Assembly (NCBI GenBank): GCA_963971575.1
Contig: OZ020618.1
Coordinates: forward strand, 35,008,731-35,072,730
Origin: Liopterus haemorrhoidalis
Taxonomy: Eukaryota; Arthropoda; Insecta; Coleoptera; Dytiscidae
Direction: 5' to 3'
DNA: 64,000 nucleotides
Translations under genes and position numbers: made by a program
Notes under the pieces: generated by a model
What the model was told of the DNA's origin: nothing
Seen by the model: only the letters and a program-made list of their open reading frames with translations
The model's database searches: none
Part shown: one piece after another, positions 1-10,243 of the stretch
How positions within the stretch are numbered: the stretch's first letter is position 1
Layout: each line of letters opens with the position of its first letter

Positions 1-600
1 CATCCAATAATGCGGCATAAGTTTGCCCTGTAGTCGCTTTTCCCGTTTTCATATAGTAGATGAAAATTATACCTTGCAAATCCCAGAAAAACGTGACCTA
101 AAAAACCTTCTTCGGAACAGGTTCCCTATGAAAAATCCACTATTTTTACTGGTTATTCATTTCTGGTGTGTATTGATGAATCTGTTTTACCAACGTTTAT
201 GAAACGCCGCAAAAACTCACTTGGATTACGTTTGTATGTGTCCAAATATTGTTTCGAAATGATCACGCGATTCCGTTTTTGATGCACTGTGAACAGACGC
301 AGCAACCATCTTGCCGATAGCTTTTTCATGCTCAAATTATCGTGCAGGATATGACCCAGGTTCGTTTGAGATATTTACCAGTTTGGTTATCAAGCGTATC
401 ATCACTCTGCGGTCGTCTAACATGGTATCATGAATTTTATTGACTATCACTTCAGTTGTGATCTCATTGGGACGTCTCGGTCGCTTAGCAACATTCGTGC
501 TCGTACGACCACAACGTAGTTCAGTAAACCACTTGTACTCATAAGCAGAGCAGAGTTCTTATAATACTTTTTAGCTCCGCTTCAATATTTTTAATGATTT
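1..600 (-). pseudogene. mariner transposase remnant, cut by window edge
   Basis: Reading the minus strand gives successive blocks of a mariner (DD34D) transposase in shifting frames. There is a helix-turn-helix end (WFTELRCGRTSTN near 520-480), then HILHDNLSMKKLSARW near 345-300, then NPSEFLRRFI near 210. After that comes a segment with FLG and YEN-K motifs typical of the region before the second catalytic aspartate, running off the window at base 1. At least two frameshifts and a stop break the frame, so no working enzyme is made. In live elements this protein cuts at TA sites and pastes the element elsewhere. The terminal repeat beyond the N-terminus was not found. The family call is firm; the subfamily (irritans-like) is an inference from the overall look. 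Confidence 0.8.
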
Positions 601-1981
601 TTTCACGCAAAAGTAGTGCTTTATCAACACATAGCATATATTTTTTTTTCATTGTAACAAATAAACACAAACTTAATTGCTTCCAAACACTGTTAAAAAT
701 GTGCTGAAAAGTATTTCACTGCTCCAAGGCATAATGTTTTCTATATGGCAGCTCTTGTAGGTATCTCAGTTTTATACAAAATTAATCTCTCTATCTTTTT
801 CTCCCTTCTTAGACACAGGATTGATTTTTGATCCTTGGAGTATCTTTCGGTCTATTTCATACTCACTTTGTTGGCGTAGGTTCTGCAACTTGGTTGGGTC
901 TATGCGAGCGCGTTCACAATGCATGGTAGAGAAATTAACGAATATGAAAATATCAGTGGGGTGGAAATTAACTTATTATCTGTTATACACGGCAAACACA
1001 AGGTCTCCAGCTCAAATAAAAGTAATGAGACTAGTGGAGATGGTTTCTCGCAAATACTTTTATCCTAAAGCAAGTAAATTTCTTTATGACGTCTTCCATC
1101 TCTTATGTAATTCACCGTAAATGTGAACAGTGATATTCCGTAAGGAACAGGGAAAATAAGACAAGAGTACTTAAGAATTATTATTTATTCTAAATAATTA
1201 GATAATATGAATAACACAGTACACAGTATTTTTCAGTAAGGCTTTTTATGTGGTGAATATTACATAAAATGTCACAGAAAATATTAGCTTACAGATTTAG
1301 TCGATCTATGTCAATTTCAAGTATAGCTGAGCGCGCTATGGGCTGAAATATACCACAATTTTGATAAACTGGTCCCCCTGATGTTGAAATCTGCCCAGAG
1401 ACGTAGTCAAGTGTCTCCTCAGTTTGGAGAATGTACTTCAGTGTGTCCTGCGTTCAATTGAGTGTCCACTTGTCACTAGGGGTGTATCTACCAAACTACA
1501 TTCTTGTGACATACTTGGATTTTTGGTACAATTTTCGGATTTCTTCTTCATGTTGGAACAAAATCATAAAAATCAGCAAACGTGGAGTAATTGTAAACAT
1601 CCATGTTAAGAATACAGCTGTTGTATTCGTTGTTATTACCTTGCTGTATTTTAACTATGAGAATATTTGTTCGTGCATTAAGATATAACATTTGTAAAAT
1701 GTGTATCTGAGAAACTGTCCCTTGACGAAGAATTACTATTGACACAATGATAGGCAGTTGAATACTACTTTAATGAATTATTCATAACAGATTTGGGGTA
1801 CGACAGAACTGAAAAATTAAAGTTGCTTTTAAACGTATGTATGTTATATAATTTGATTTTAAACTTTTAATAAATTTTCTCTAAATTCAACGATGACAGA
1901 TACATATTACAAATGTTACGAACTCTCAGCGGGTGAATGTTATTTTAAAAATTCCTAGTTCAGCTTCTGAATTGTGTTTGT
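601..1981. other. AT-rich spacer with a possible small exon
   Basis: No recognisable gene. Short ORFs on both strands (for example 821-1120 plus and 1431-1688 plus) have no familiar motif. One patch, 766-924, is less AT-rich and open on the minus strand from an ATG at 924-922 with a charged, helix-like translation (RARIDPTKLQNLRQQ). It contains a good splice-donor consensus, GTGAGT, at 876-871. It could be an exon or a chance ORF; nothing upstream or downstream confirms it. Confidence 0.2.
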
Positions 1982-3108
1982 CTTAAGAATTTTAATGTGA
2001 TCAATGTTCCTATTTACATGTCTCAGTTGATTTATTAATTGTTCAATTGTTCAGAATATATGGACTTGTCTTTTATATACCAATAATAATAATTATAAGT
2101 ACCCAACGCCTTGGTAACGGTAAGAACAGCGAAGATAAGTTCTCTCTTTTTAAATCACCCGTAACATTTATCAGCGTGACGTTTCGATTGGTCTTACTAT
2201 CCAGGGTTGGTTTATTTAATAAGCAATCCGGTAAACACGTTTCTAGCATCAGAAAAAAGGGACAAACGTGTCTTAAAAAAGTACCAGCTCCGTTCTTATA
2301 ACAGGTTGGAAGGGATTGTTGTTCCCTGCTCACTCCTTTTGAAGTGTTTGGCCTCCGTCGTCACCTTTACCAAAATTTTTGACTAGATTAGTTTTACGAT
2401 TCAGAATTTTTGTATCTAAAAAAGTAACTACACGTATGATATTTTAATATAGAATATTATATGAAAGCGTTCAAAACTTAGATTAACAGACAACAAGTGA
2501 TTTTCAAATAATGTTTAATTTTGAAAGTGATTACAGCATAACATATTTTAGACATTCGGTGTCTTTATTCTTTTCTTTCTATTCTTCTTGTTCAGTCGTT
2601 CGTATTCCAATATTGGACATAGTCACCCCCTTTCTTTTTCTAGTCCTTCCTGTTACGATTCAATCTGTGCCAGCAACTTACCTGATGTCGTCTTACCGTC
2701 ACTTCGACGGGCCTACGCTTCTTTTCTCACTTCTGTTTTACTCGGTAGCGAGTAGAGTAGTTCAGTTTTCTATTTTACTCGCTGGAGCAAAACGAGCAGC
2801 GAATTTACTAGACACCGTTATTACATTGCGATGGTTTGGTAACAGCGATTAAATTCGCCAGTGAGTAGCTAGTAAACAAGCTCAATCCTGGATAATAAGA
2901 CCGATTGAAACGTCACGCTGATAAATGTTACGGGTGATTTAAAAAGAGAGAACTTATCTTCACTGTTCTATGCATTACCAAGGCGTTGGGAACCTATAGT
3001 TATTATTATTGGTATATAGAAGAAGTCTATGTATTCTGAACAATTGCACAATTAATAAATCAACTGAGACATGTAAACAGGAACATTGATCACATTAAAA
3101 TTCTTAAG
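1982..3108. mobile_element. foldback (long terminal inverted repeat) element
   Basis: Two arms of about 230 bp are inverted copies of each other: 1982-2215 and 2878-3108. The outer ends both read CTTAAGAATTTTAATGTG, and the match continues through blocks around 2090-2190 and 2900-3010 with scattered substitutions and small indels. The roughly 660-bp centre (2216-2877) has no transposase motif; the 113-codon ORF at 2511-2852 does not resemble a known protein. This structure fits a non-autonomous foldback-type DNA element. No clear target duplication was found. Confidence 0.75.
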
Positions 3109-3275
3109 ATTTATTGAGAGATGTGATCGAGACTTAAATTCAAGCATTATCTTGCCTTAGCTGCAAATATTATATCGTCAACGCATCACAAGTGTGTTAA
3201 TTTCTTACCATTTATATTGATACTCCTTTATATCCATTCAAGTTAAAAAATAAAGAAATTTGTCCGCATCTTTGT

Positions 3276-3330
3276 TTACTAGATACTTGCGAAATCTTGA
3301 AATGTCGAAAATTCACAATACAGATTATCA
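3276..3330 (+). repeat. tail fragment of composite repeat family (copy 6)
   Basis: This short stretch carries the ...TACTTGCGAAATCTTGAAATG...GAAAATTCACA... block that forms the distal end of the composite repeat copies at 20773-21915 and 62631-63405. Only the tail module is present here. Confidence 0.5.
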
Positions 3331-4064
3331 GTGGCGCAGCCAGGATTTTGTCTTTGGGTGGGCCGAATCAAATTTCGAGGGCACGCGGGCCGCATACGCC
3401 CCTCAACCTAATTTTTTTGTGGCCCCCGAAGCGTTTATGAAAAACACTTGAGCTTATTTAGGGCAAAAATATATTTAAAAATGCAAAATAGACTATCTTT
3501 CAAATTTCAAGAAACCCTTCGGGATAGTTAAAGTTCCGTCACTGCTTATCATTTTGTATGAAAAATAGACCGCGACCCAAATCAGTTCAACACCCCTGCT
3601 GTTGGCTATTGATGTTTATATCTTCCATTATTTGTTGATAAAAAAAAAGTAATGCACATAATAGGACAATTGTTTTCTTACAAAATTGTACAGTACGGTT
3701 CTGGTGTTGCAGTGTTAAAAATTCTTGTCAGAATCTAGGGCAAAATCTCAAGTACAATTTGTAAATTTAAGATTCGTAGCAAGATGTTAAACGGAAGTTG
3801 CGGAAGTACGATAGAGTTTACCGGAACGACCCGAAAAGCAGAAGCAACATACCTTAACTAATAACGTTTGTTTCTTGCGAACTATCCAGATACTTACATA
3901 GCAATTTAAACCCTGTTGCAAGACATTTTAACAGTTGTGGTAGTTAATAAGGATATTCCAGCTGTGAAATACATAAGAAGTACTTGGCTGTATTAATTTA
4001 ACCCAGCGGTGGTACATCCAATTTACCGTATATTAAATAATGTAAGTCAATATCTATCTATATC
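3331..4064. other. spacer with a short GC-rich repeat-like segment
   Basis: 3331-3450 is GC-rich for this region and open as SQDFVFGWAE, which looks like a dispersed repeat and not a gene. The rest, to 4064, is AT-rich and shows no coding or RNA motif. Confidence 0.3.
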
Positions 4065-4617
4065 TACAGGGTGATTATAAAATGGAGCCGTGACGTTAGC
4101 GATTTTATTGTGCTTGTGCCGTATTTTAAAAGCTGTGAAACTTACAAATGTAAAAATTGTAGAGTTATCTGTTGATGAAAAATTGAACTACTGAACTGTC
4201 AAAAATAAAATATTTAAGAATAGGCTGCACAGAAATAATGTAATTTTTATAATATTGCTCACCTAATCAAATTTTTAATATTGTAAAAGGAAAAATAAAA
4301 TTCTGAAATAAAAAAATTATGGGTATTAAACTAATATTTTTAAAAATGTAATCTACAACTTACCAAAAATACGCTTATAACACAATTATATTTGTAGAAA
4401 TATTCAAAAGAAAACGTAGAAATAAAAGCAAGCTCGACACAAAAATACCAATAAACAATGCAATGAAAAATATGGTTTTTAAAAATTTGGTAGTTCAACT
4501 TTTCATCAACAGACGGCATAACTAAATGTTTGCATTAGTAAATTTTATCAAATGATGTTTGCTAGGCGCCACAGTAAAATCGTTTACATCACGGCTCCAT
4601 TTTATAATCACCCTGTA
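4065..4617. mobile_element. MITE with ~125-bp terminal inverted repeats
   Basis: The ends TACAGGGTGATTATAAAATG (4065 on) and its inverted copy (ending at 4617) are near perfect. The inverted match extends with mismatches to about 4192 on the left and 4489 on the right, including a GTTGATGAAAA.TTGAACTAC block. TA lies at both ends. No coding potential. The size, TA target and TACAGGG terminus fit a non-autonomous element mobilised by an IS630-Tc1-mariner transposase. Confidence 0.85.
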
Positions 4618-5072
4618 TATATAAATAAAACAAGAAGCTTTTTATGTTTTCTTTTTCGTCTTTATACATGGGTTTTTTACGTTCCATGTGATCATAAGAC
4701 GATATCCACAGAAAAATTAAGTATTGTCTGTGTCTATTCGTCCGAGATTTACATTAAAACGGCTGGACATATTTTCACGAAATTTGGTATGATAGAGCAA
4801 AAGTGTTGTTTCAGAGTTAAAGTAATTTACTAAAAAAACTTGATGTTATTACTGACAGCAAAAACGTTTATAACAAAAATTGTTTAAAATAAGAAAGCTT
4901 CTGCTTGTAATATCTTGTAAATATTTTGCGTATTTGACTTAACTATAACAATGTTTATGACAAAAAAAAAAAATTAAAATAAGAAAATAAAGCATTTTTG
5001 CTGTACATATATTTTTTCCAGATAACTGCATATCGAAGCAGTCATGGACGGATGGCAACTAATATCTTGAAA
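4618..5072. other. AT-rich spacer
   Basis: Nothing recognised. A 93-codon ORF at 4552-4833 overlaps the MITE end and has no motif. Confidence 0.3.
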
Positions 5073-5887
5073 TACAGCCTTGGACAAATGTATGGAGCAC
5101 CCATGCAGTTATAATATAACATCTAAATTTATGTACATTGTAATTTGTATATATTTGACAAAATGTTTTTAAGATATCATTGACATATTCTAAAAGACGT
5201 ACGTCTAATCAGATAACCGAAAATGTAAACAGAGTTATGATAAATTTTGAAATACAAATAAATATGGGTTCAGATCTGTTACGTTTTGTTTACATAAAAA
5301 TAAACAACTAGGGCTTGGATCATTATTACACAAGCGTTTGAAGTGAACACGGTCATTTTCATGTTTTGATGAGTTAAAGTGAATATTTTTAATTACATTA
5401 TGGCTAAAAAACTTGAACTCACTGTGGCAGAAAGGAGTCAAATTGTATTGCTCCGTTCACAAGGACAGTTGCAGGTGAAAATAAAAAAAAAAAAAATGGA
5501 GTGTTCAAAATAAAGCCGTGCAAATTACCACCAAAAGGTTCCAAGAGATTGATACTTATGAAAACAGACCAAAAAGCGGAAGAAAACGTGCAACCACTTC
5601 CGGAGATGATCGTTTTATAAAGAGAAGTGCTCTTCGTAAATGCTCAATATCGTCAAAAGAGCTGGCTGGTGATCTGTGGAAGCATAGAGAAGTTAAAGTT
5701 TCTTCTAGAACAATTAGAAGACGTCTAGTGAAATATAATTTGCATGGAAGAAGAGCTCAGCAAAAAAAAAAACTGTTGACCGAGTGACACAAAAAACTTC
5801 GCCTTGAGTGGGCCAAAAGACATTTAAATTGGACACCTGATAAATGAGCGAAAATCATTTGATCTGATGAGTCCAATATAGAAGTAG

Positions 5888-6014
5888 GTATTGTAATGGT
5901 TTAATGTACTTAGGAATTTAACAAAAAAATTAATTTCTAAGCAATTATTGCACTAACAATATAAAATTTAATTTATTATAAATTTATGAAATTAAGATTT
6001 GTTTTTTTCTTTAG
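5888..6014 (+). other. candidate intron in Tc1 transposase
   Basis: The transposase homology breaks after SDESNIEV and resumes at QLFVRRRPGE. The 127 bp between begin GTATTG and end in a pyrimidine-rich TTTTTTTCTTTAG. Removing exactly GT...AG joins the flanks in frame. Most Tc1 genes lack introns, so this could also be an unrelated small insertion that happens to look spliceable. Confidence 0.35.
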
Positions 6015-6051
6015 TGGATCAGCTTTTTGTCAGACGTAGGCCGGGAGAAGC

Positions 6052-6057
6052 TTTTCA
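6052..6057. repeat. LINE target-site duplication, left (TTTTCA)
   Basis: TTTTCA at 6052-6057 is repeated at 10238-10243, directly flanking the LINE, and lies inside the GEAFHPD codons of the interrupted Tc1 gene. Confidence 0.6.
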
Positions 6058-6134
6058 CAGTTTACATTCAGTTTCCGAGCTGTATGGACGTGTTGGTGCA
6101 GTTTGTGTTACATGAGCATGTATAATAATAAAAA

Positions 6135-7178
6135 ATGAGTGAGAAAATTGTTATAAACGAACTGCTTATGTTCATCCATAACAGGATGAACATACTGGAT
6201 GAAGTGCTGCTCCTGAAGTTATGTGACGAGCATTACAATGAACAGGAGGTAGAGTGTGCTAAAGGTTTGCTGGCGTCACACTGTGGTGAAAGTAGTGTGA
6301 CGACTCGACGTTCGGGTGACGGGAAGAAGTTGAAAAACTTACAGGACATTATAAAGATGCTGCGAACTGTAGAGCCGGATATTCTACCGTGCTTTGTGGC
6401 GAAAGACCTTGGGAAGCTCCCCTCGGTAACTTTCGACTATGTGGACGTGACTTCGGTGATGAGGGATGTAGTTTTTCTCAAGCGAGAACTTCATTCTCTT
6501 AAGTTAGAGAGAGCCCTTGAATCAAAAGCAAACGAGGAGCTAATAAAAGAGGTGAAGGAGCTTCAAAATTTGGTGCGAAAGACGGAATATTCTGATATAT
6601 CGAGAAGTAATACGTTTCCAAGTCAGGTGCCCCCTGCCCCGCAACCAACCGAAGTAGCCGCCAGGAAGTCTAGGAAGGCGACCTACGCTAGCAAGGTCGG
6701 TAGCAAGCCAAAACCAGCTAACGACACTAAGCTGCAAGCGTCTAGCTCCGATAAGAAAACAAGTACGGAACAGGCACGTGTCAGTGATGGGTTTACGGAG
6801 GTGAGACGTAAGAGGAGCCGTAAACAGACCTGTGTTATCGGTACGTCGGTGACTAACGGTAATGTGTCTGGAGTTGCTAGACGGAAGTGGATTTACGTAA
6901 CACGTGTGAATCCTAATGCCGAAGTGGAAGATGTATTACAGGTGCTCAGCCGTAACCAAGTAGTTACAGACGGTGTAATGTGCGTGAAGATGAAGACATC
7001 TACACCACGCAACTATGCCTGCTTTAGGATTTGTGTTAATGTTGCAGACACGGACAAAATTCTTTCGCCCTCTTTCTGGCCACGCGGGGTTGGTGTTAGG
7101 GAGTATGTGTGGCTTCCAAAGAAAGATGCAACTGAGGTACCAGAAGGGATCATTAAACCCAAAAATGGGCAAAATTAG
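6135..7178 (+). CDS. LINE ORF1 protein (nucleic-acid-binding, RNP component)
   Basis: A 347-residue ORF directly upstream of the endonuclease/RT ORF. The N-terminal half (to about residue 110) is acidic and has no known motif. Residues about 110-150 form a likely coiled coil (LKRELHSLKLERALESKANEE). Residues 165-240 are basic and low-complexity. The last third (WIYVTRVNPNAEVEDVLQVL ... YACFRICV ... SFWPRGVGVREY) resembles the RRM-like fold found at the end of many LINE ORF1 proteins. No CCHC knuckle is present. ORF1 proteins coat the element RNA and act as chaperones during target-primed reverse transcription. ATG 6135 is the first start after the leader. The stop (TAG, 7176-7178) overlaps the start of ORF2, suggesting translational coupling or reinitiation. 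Confidence 0.8.
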   Translation: MSEKIVINELLMFIHNRMNILDEVLLLKLCDEHYNEQEVECAKGLLASHCGESSVTTRRSGDGKKLKNLQDIIKMLRTVEPDILPCFVAKDLGKLPSVTFDYVDVTSVMRDVVFLKRELHSLKLERALESKANEELIKEVKELQNLVRKTEYSDISRSNTFPSQVPPAPQPTEVAARKSRKATYASKVGSKPKPANDTKLQASSSDKKTSTEQARVSDGFTEVRRKRSRKQTCVIGTSVTNGNVSGVARRKWIYVTRVNPNAEVEDVLQVLSRNQVVTDGVMCVKMKTSTPRNYACFRICVNVADTDKILSPSFWPRGVGVREYVWLPKKDATEVPEGIIKPKNGQN

Positions 7179-9948
7179 GTTTGCAACTTTTAACTGCAAG
7201 TCTATAAGACGAATCGCAGGGATGTTACAGGAAATGTGTGAGTCGGTGGACGTGTGTCTGTTTCAAGAAACTTGGTTACGGAAAAGTGAGCTACGTCTGC
7301 TTGACGACCTTCACCAAGACTTCATAGCGACTGGTACATCTTCCATGGATCCTGCTGTACGAGTTCAGCTGGGACGGCCTTATGGAGGAGTGGGAATTTT
7401 ATGGAGAAAATCTCTCGCAGACAACATTTGTGTCATTCCAGTCCGGGACGAACCACGTTTGGCAGCTATTAAAATCAAAACAAAGGATGAATGTATTCTT
7501 GTGACCAACGTTTACATGCCTACGGATTCCACAGAAAATTTACCTGAATTTATTCAGATTCTTGGGAAAATTGAGGCATTATCCGCAGAAGAGGACATCA
7601 CCAGCGTTTTGATTACGGGCGACTTCAACGCAGATCCAACATGCGCTTTTGGAAGAGAGCTTGGTAAATTTTGTCAGGACTTCGGCTACGTAATAAAAGA
7701 TCAGGAAGTGTTAGGGTTTGAGTCATATACGTTTGTGAGTGACGTCACTCACACTACTTCTTGGTTGGACCATTGCGTTATGTCGCAGACTCTCTCCAGG
7801 AGCGCCACGGACATAAAAATAGACTATCTATGCACACTATCAGATCATCTACCACTGTACTTTTCAGTTGAAGTGCCTAACATGGAGGAGCAAAAGGAAT
7901 ACCAGACGACCACAAAAACTTGTGGTATTGTGTGGAGTGAGAAAGTTCGGGAGTTCTATAGCAGAGTATGTGAGAGTGAATTAAATAAACTTGTGATCCC
8001 CCGCGAGTTAATCAACTGTGACTCTACGAATTGTGCGAATGAGTGCCATTGCACCGTTATTGACAATTTTTACCACTGCATAGTGGATACTCTTCTACGG
8101 GCATCTTTGCATGTGAGCAAATTCGTCAAGAAACGCTCGAGGAGAAAACGTCGAATATACGGTTGGACCCAGAACGAAGATCTACGGTGGGCAAAGAGGG
8201 ACGCGCAGGAGGCACTATGTATTTGGATTGAATGCGGTAGACCCCGGTCGGGCGACATCAATCAGCGCCGCATTATCTCTAGAGCGCGGTTCAAATGGCA
8301 ACTTCGAAGACACAGACAATCTCTGGACAGGGCTAAGGCGGACCATCTAACAACCATGTATCACTCCAAGGATTTTGCGAGATTTTGGAGAAGTACAGGC
8401 TTAAAAAATACAGCGAACAGGCCGCTGCAGATTGATGGAGTGTCCGGGGAGAAGGAGATGGCTGAGCACTGGAGAAATGTTTTCCTAGCGAGTTCTATTA
8501 ACGGGACTTACAAGACTGATAGTCCTATTAACAGCGTACCGCTCGAAGAATGCGTTATCACGTATGAGGATGTTCATAGTGCGGTCGAAAAGCTGAGTTG
8601 TGGCAAATCAAAAAGTGCAGATGAGTTGAGCACGGACCATATTATTAATGCTCCACCCCGTTTGCAGGTATTACTTGCGATTTGCTTTACGGTCATGCTA
8701 GTGCACCGTCATATTCCTGAAGAAATTACTCTGGTTGACGTTGTTCCAGTACCGAAAGGTAAGTGTGGCTCTATGACCAAAAGCGACAATTACCGCCCCA
8801 TAGCAATCAGTACCGTTGTATCTAAAATACTGGAAAGGATACTTGTGTCGAAAACCGAGGGCAGATTGAAATGTTCCGACAATCAGTTCGGTTTTAAGAA
8901 GAAACATAGTACTGAAATGGCGATCTACGCGCTGAAGTCCATCGTTGCCAGATACTTAGCTCGAGAAACGCCGGTATTCACTTGCTTCTTAGATCTGAGC
9001 AAGGCCTTTGACAGGGTTGATAGGGGTAAACTCCTTAATATTCTTGAAAAAAGAAACGTAGCCCCTAGAACTATCGACGTTCTAAGAGTTTGGTATAGGA
9101 CGGAAAAGAAGCGCGTACGATGGGGTAATGCTAGATCCAAGCCATTCAAGCAACAAACCGGGGTAAGACAGGGGAGTCTATTGTCCCCGACCTTATTTAA
9201 TGTCTACATGGATGAGCTTAGTGTAAGGCTGAACAAGAAGATAATTGGCTGTGTGATGGGAACAACTGTCGTCAATCATCTGAGCTATGCCGATGACATG
9301 GTCCTCCTGTGCCCCTCTCTCTCTGGTCTGAGGAAACTTCTGGAGATTTGTGAGAACTTTGCTGCGGAACATGGACTCCTATATAACGCCCAAAAGACTG
9401 AATATATGGTGTTTCAGCCAAGGCAAAAAACGTACTCTGTGCCCAGTATTAAGTTATGTGACCAGGTTGTGCCGCGAGTTAAATCCGTATCGTATCTTGG
9501 TCACATAATTTGTGATGATCTATCAGATAGTGCGGATATTGGCAGACAGTGCAGATCATTGTGTGTTAGAGCGAATATGATTAACAGGAGATTTTCTAAA
9601 TGCAGTGTTAACGTGCGTAACAGTTTGTTTAACGCTTACTGTGCGTGTGTTTATGCCACAGCTTTGTGGATAAACGCGCCGCAGTCAAGCCTACGTAAAT
9701 TCAGAGTTTGTTACAACAATGCATTTAGAATTATCAATGGTTACAGCAAATTCTGTAGTGCATCTTGGATGTTTGTTACGAATAATGTCAAGACAGCAGA
9801 TTGTGTGATAAGAAGTCGGGTCTATTCGTTTCGCTCCGGTGTCTGGGGGGTGGAGAACAACATTATTAAGTCATGCGTGCGGAATGACAAAATATTTAAC
9901 AGTTTTTGGAGCTCTGCGTTGCGCGTTCCCACTCCAGGTACTAGGTAG
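7165..9948 (+). CDS. LINE ORF2: APE endonuclease-reverse transcriptase
   Basis: A 927-residue polyprotein. The APE-type endonuclease fills roughly residues 1-250 and shows ATFNCKSI, the catalytic glutamate in QETW, GRPYGGVGILW, TGDFNAD, a SWLDHC variant and SDHLPL. The reverse transcriptase follows from about residue 480, with PVPKGK...NYRPIAIS, FLDLSKAFDRV, GVRQGSLLSPTLFN and the catalytic YADD in LSYADDMVLL. The C-terminal region is basic and ends without an RNase H or zinc knuckle. The enzyme nicks target DNA and copies the RNA in place. The frame is open from 7015, but ATG 7165, overlapping the end of ORF1, gives the right start just before the endonuclease. All motifs I can check are intact, so the copy may be young or active. 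Confidence 0.9.
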   Translation: MGKIRFATFNCKSIRRIAGMLQEMCESVDVCLFQETWLRKSELRLLDDLHQDFIATGTSSMDPAVRVQLGRPYGGVGILWRKSLADNICVIPVRDEPRLAAIKIKTKDECILVTNVYMPTDSTENLPEFIQILGKIEALSAEEDITSVLITGDFNADPTCAFGRELGKFCQDFGYVIKDQEVLGFESYTFVSDVTHTTSWLDHCVMSQTLSRSATDIKIDYLCTLSDHLPLYFSVEVPNMEEQKEYQTTTKTCGIVWSEKVREFYSRVCESELNKLVIPRELINCDSTNCANECHCTVIDNFYHCIVDTLLRASLHVSKFVKKRSRRKRRIYGWTQNEDLRWAKRDAQEALCIWIECGRPRSGDINQRRIISRARFKWQLRRHRQSLDRAKADHLTTMYHSKDFARFWRSTGLKNTANRPLQIDGVSGEKEMAEHWRNVFLASSINGTYKTDSPINSVPLEECVITYEDVHSAVEKLSCGKSKSADELSTDHIINAPPRLQVLLAICFTVMLVHRHIPEEITLVDVVPVPKGKCGSMTKSDNYRPIAISTVVSKILERILVSKTEGRLKCSDNQFGFKKKHSTEMAIYALKSIVARYLARETPVFTCFLDLSKAFDRVDRGKLLNILEKRNVAPRTIDVLRVWYRTEKKRVRWGNARSKPFKQQTGVRQGSLLSPTLFNVYMDELSVRLNKKIIGCVMGTTVVNHLSYADDMVLLCPSLSGLRKLLEICENFAAEHGLLYNAQKTEYMVFQPRQKTYSVPSIKLCDQVVPRVKSVSYLGHIICDDLSDSADIGRQCRSLCVRANMINRRFSKCSVNVRNSLFNAYCACVYATALWINAPQSSLRKFRVCYNNAFRIINGYSKFCSASWMFVTNNVKTADCVIRSRVYSFRSGVWGVENNIIKSCVRNDKIFNSFWSSALRVPTPGTR

Positions 9949-10237
9949 TGGAGGGGATAGACCTGTATTGTATGTCTATTGTATTTTATTCCATTGCTCT
10001 CACTGATTTACACATGTGTTCTGCTACGAACTTTTGTTCATTTCAGGTGTGTGTGTGGATCGGTGGACAATATTTACATCTTGTATTTATGTATTTATTT
10101 ATTTATTTTATTTTGTTTTTGTTTTTTTTTTTTTCTCTTTTTTGTATTTTGTTCTATTGTTATTTTCTGTTCTTATATTTATTCTGTATTATTTGTAAAG
10201 AATTTTGGCAATTTGCTGTAAAATAAATATATATATA
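9949..10237 (+). other. LINE 3' untranslated region and tail
   Basis: The segment runs from the ORF2 stop to the target duplication. It holds a TTTATTTATTTATTTATT run, a T-rich tract near 10100-10150 and a terminal AAATAAATATATATATAT repeat that ends the element. The ORFs in it (9948-10226) are low-complexity translations of the T-rich tract. Confidence 0.7.
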
Positions 10238-10243
10238 TTTTCA

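Larger units (their letters stand above)
5400..6057 (+). pseudogene. Tc1-like transposase, N-terminal and central part
   Basis: The frame starts at ATG 5400 with MAKKLELTVAERSQIVLLRS, a Tc1 helix-turn-helix opening. It is thrown out of frame at the A-run near 5485-5497. It continues as RFQEIDTYENRPKSGRKR and a second DNA-binding block (SSRTIRRRLVKYNLHGRRAQ) up to a stop at 5785-5787, then as RLEWAKRHLNWTPDK, another stop, and WSDESNIE, the first catalytic aspartate region. About 127 bp of unrelated AT-rich sequence follow before FVRRRPGEAFH resumes at about 6030. These pieces match the domain order of Tc1 transposases (cut-and-paste at TA). At least one frameshift and two stops rule out function. 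Confidence 0.85.
6058..10237 (+). mobile_element. apparently intact CR1/Jockey-group LINE
   Basis: A 4.18-kb non-LTR retrotransposon with a short 5' leader (6058-6134), ORF1 (6135-7178), ORF2 with endonuclease and reverse transcriptase (7165-9948) and a 290-bp 3' tail. Both ORFs run without stop or frameshift, which is exceptional in this window. It sits inside a Tc1 gene with a 6-bp duplication of the target. The tail ends in a short TA-rich repeat and not a long poly(A), as in CR1-group elements. Exact clade (CR1, Rex1 or a relative) needs a phylogeny. Confidence 0.85.

Noticed and set aside
821..1120. 99-codon plus-strand ORF as a gene
   Set aside because: No motif; the opposite strand in the same patch looks more protein-like.
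9948..10226. three overlapping ORFs of 60-92 codons
   Set aside because: Frames of the T-rich LINE 3' UTR; low complexity.
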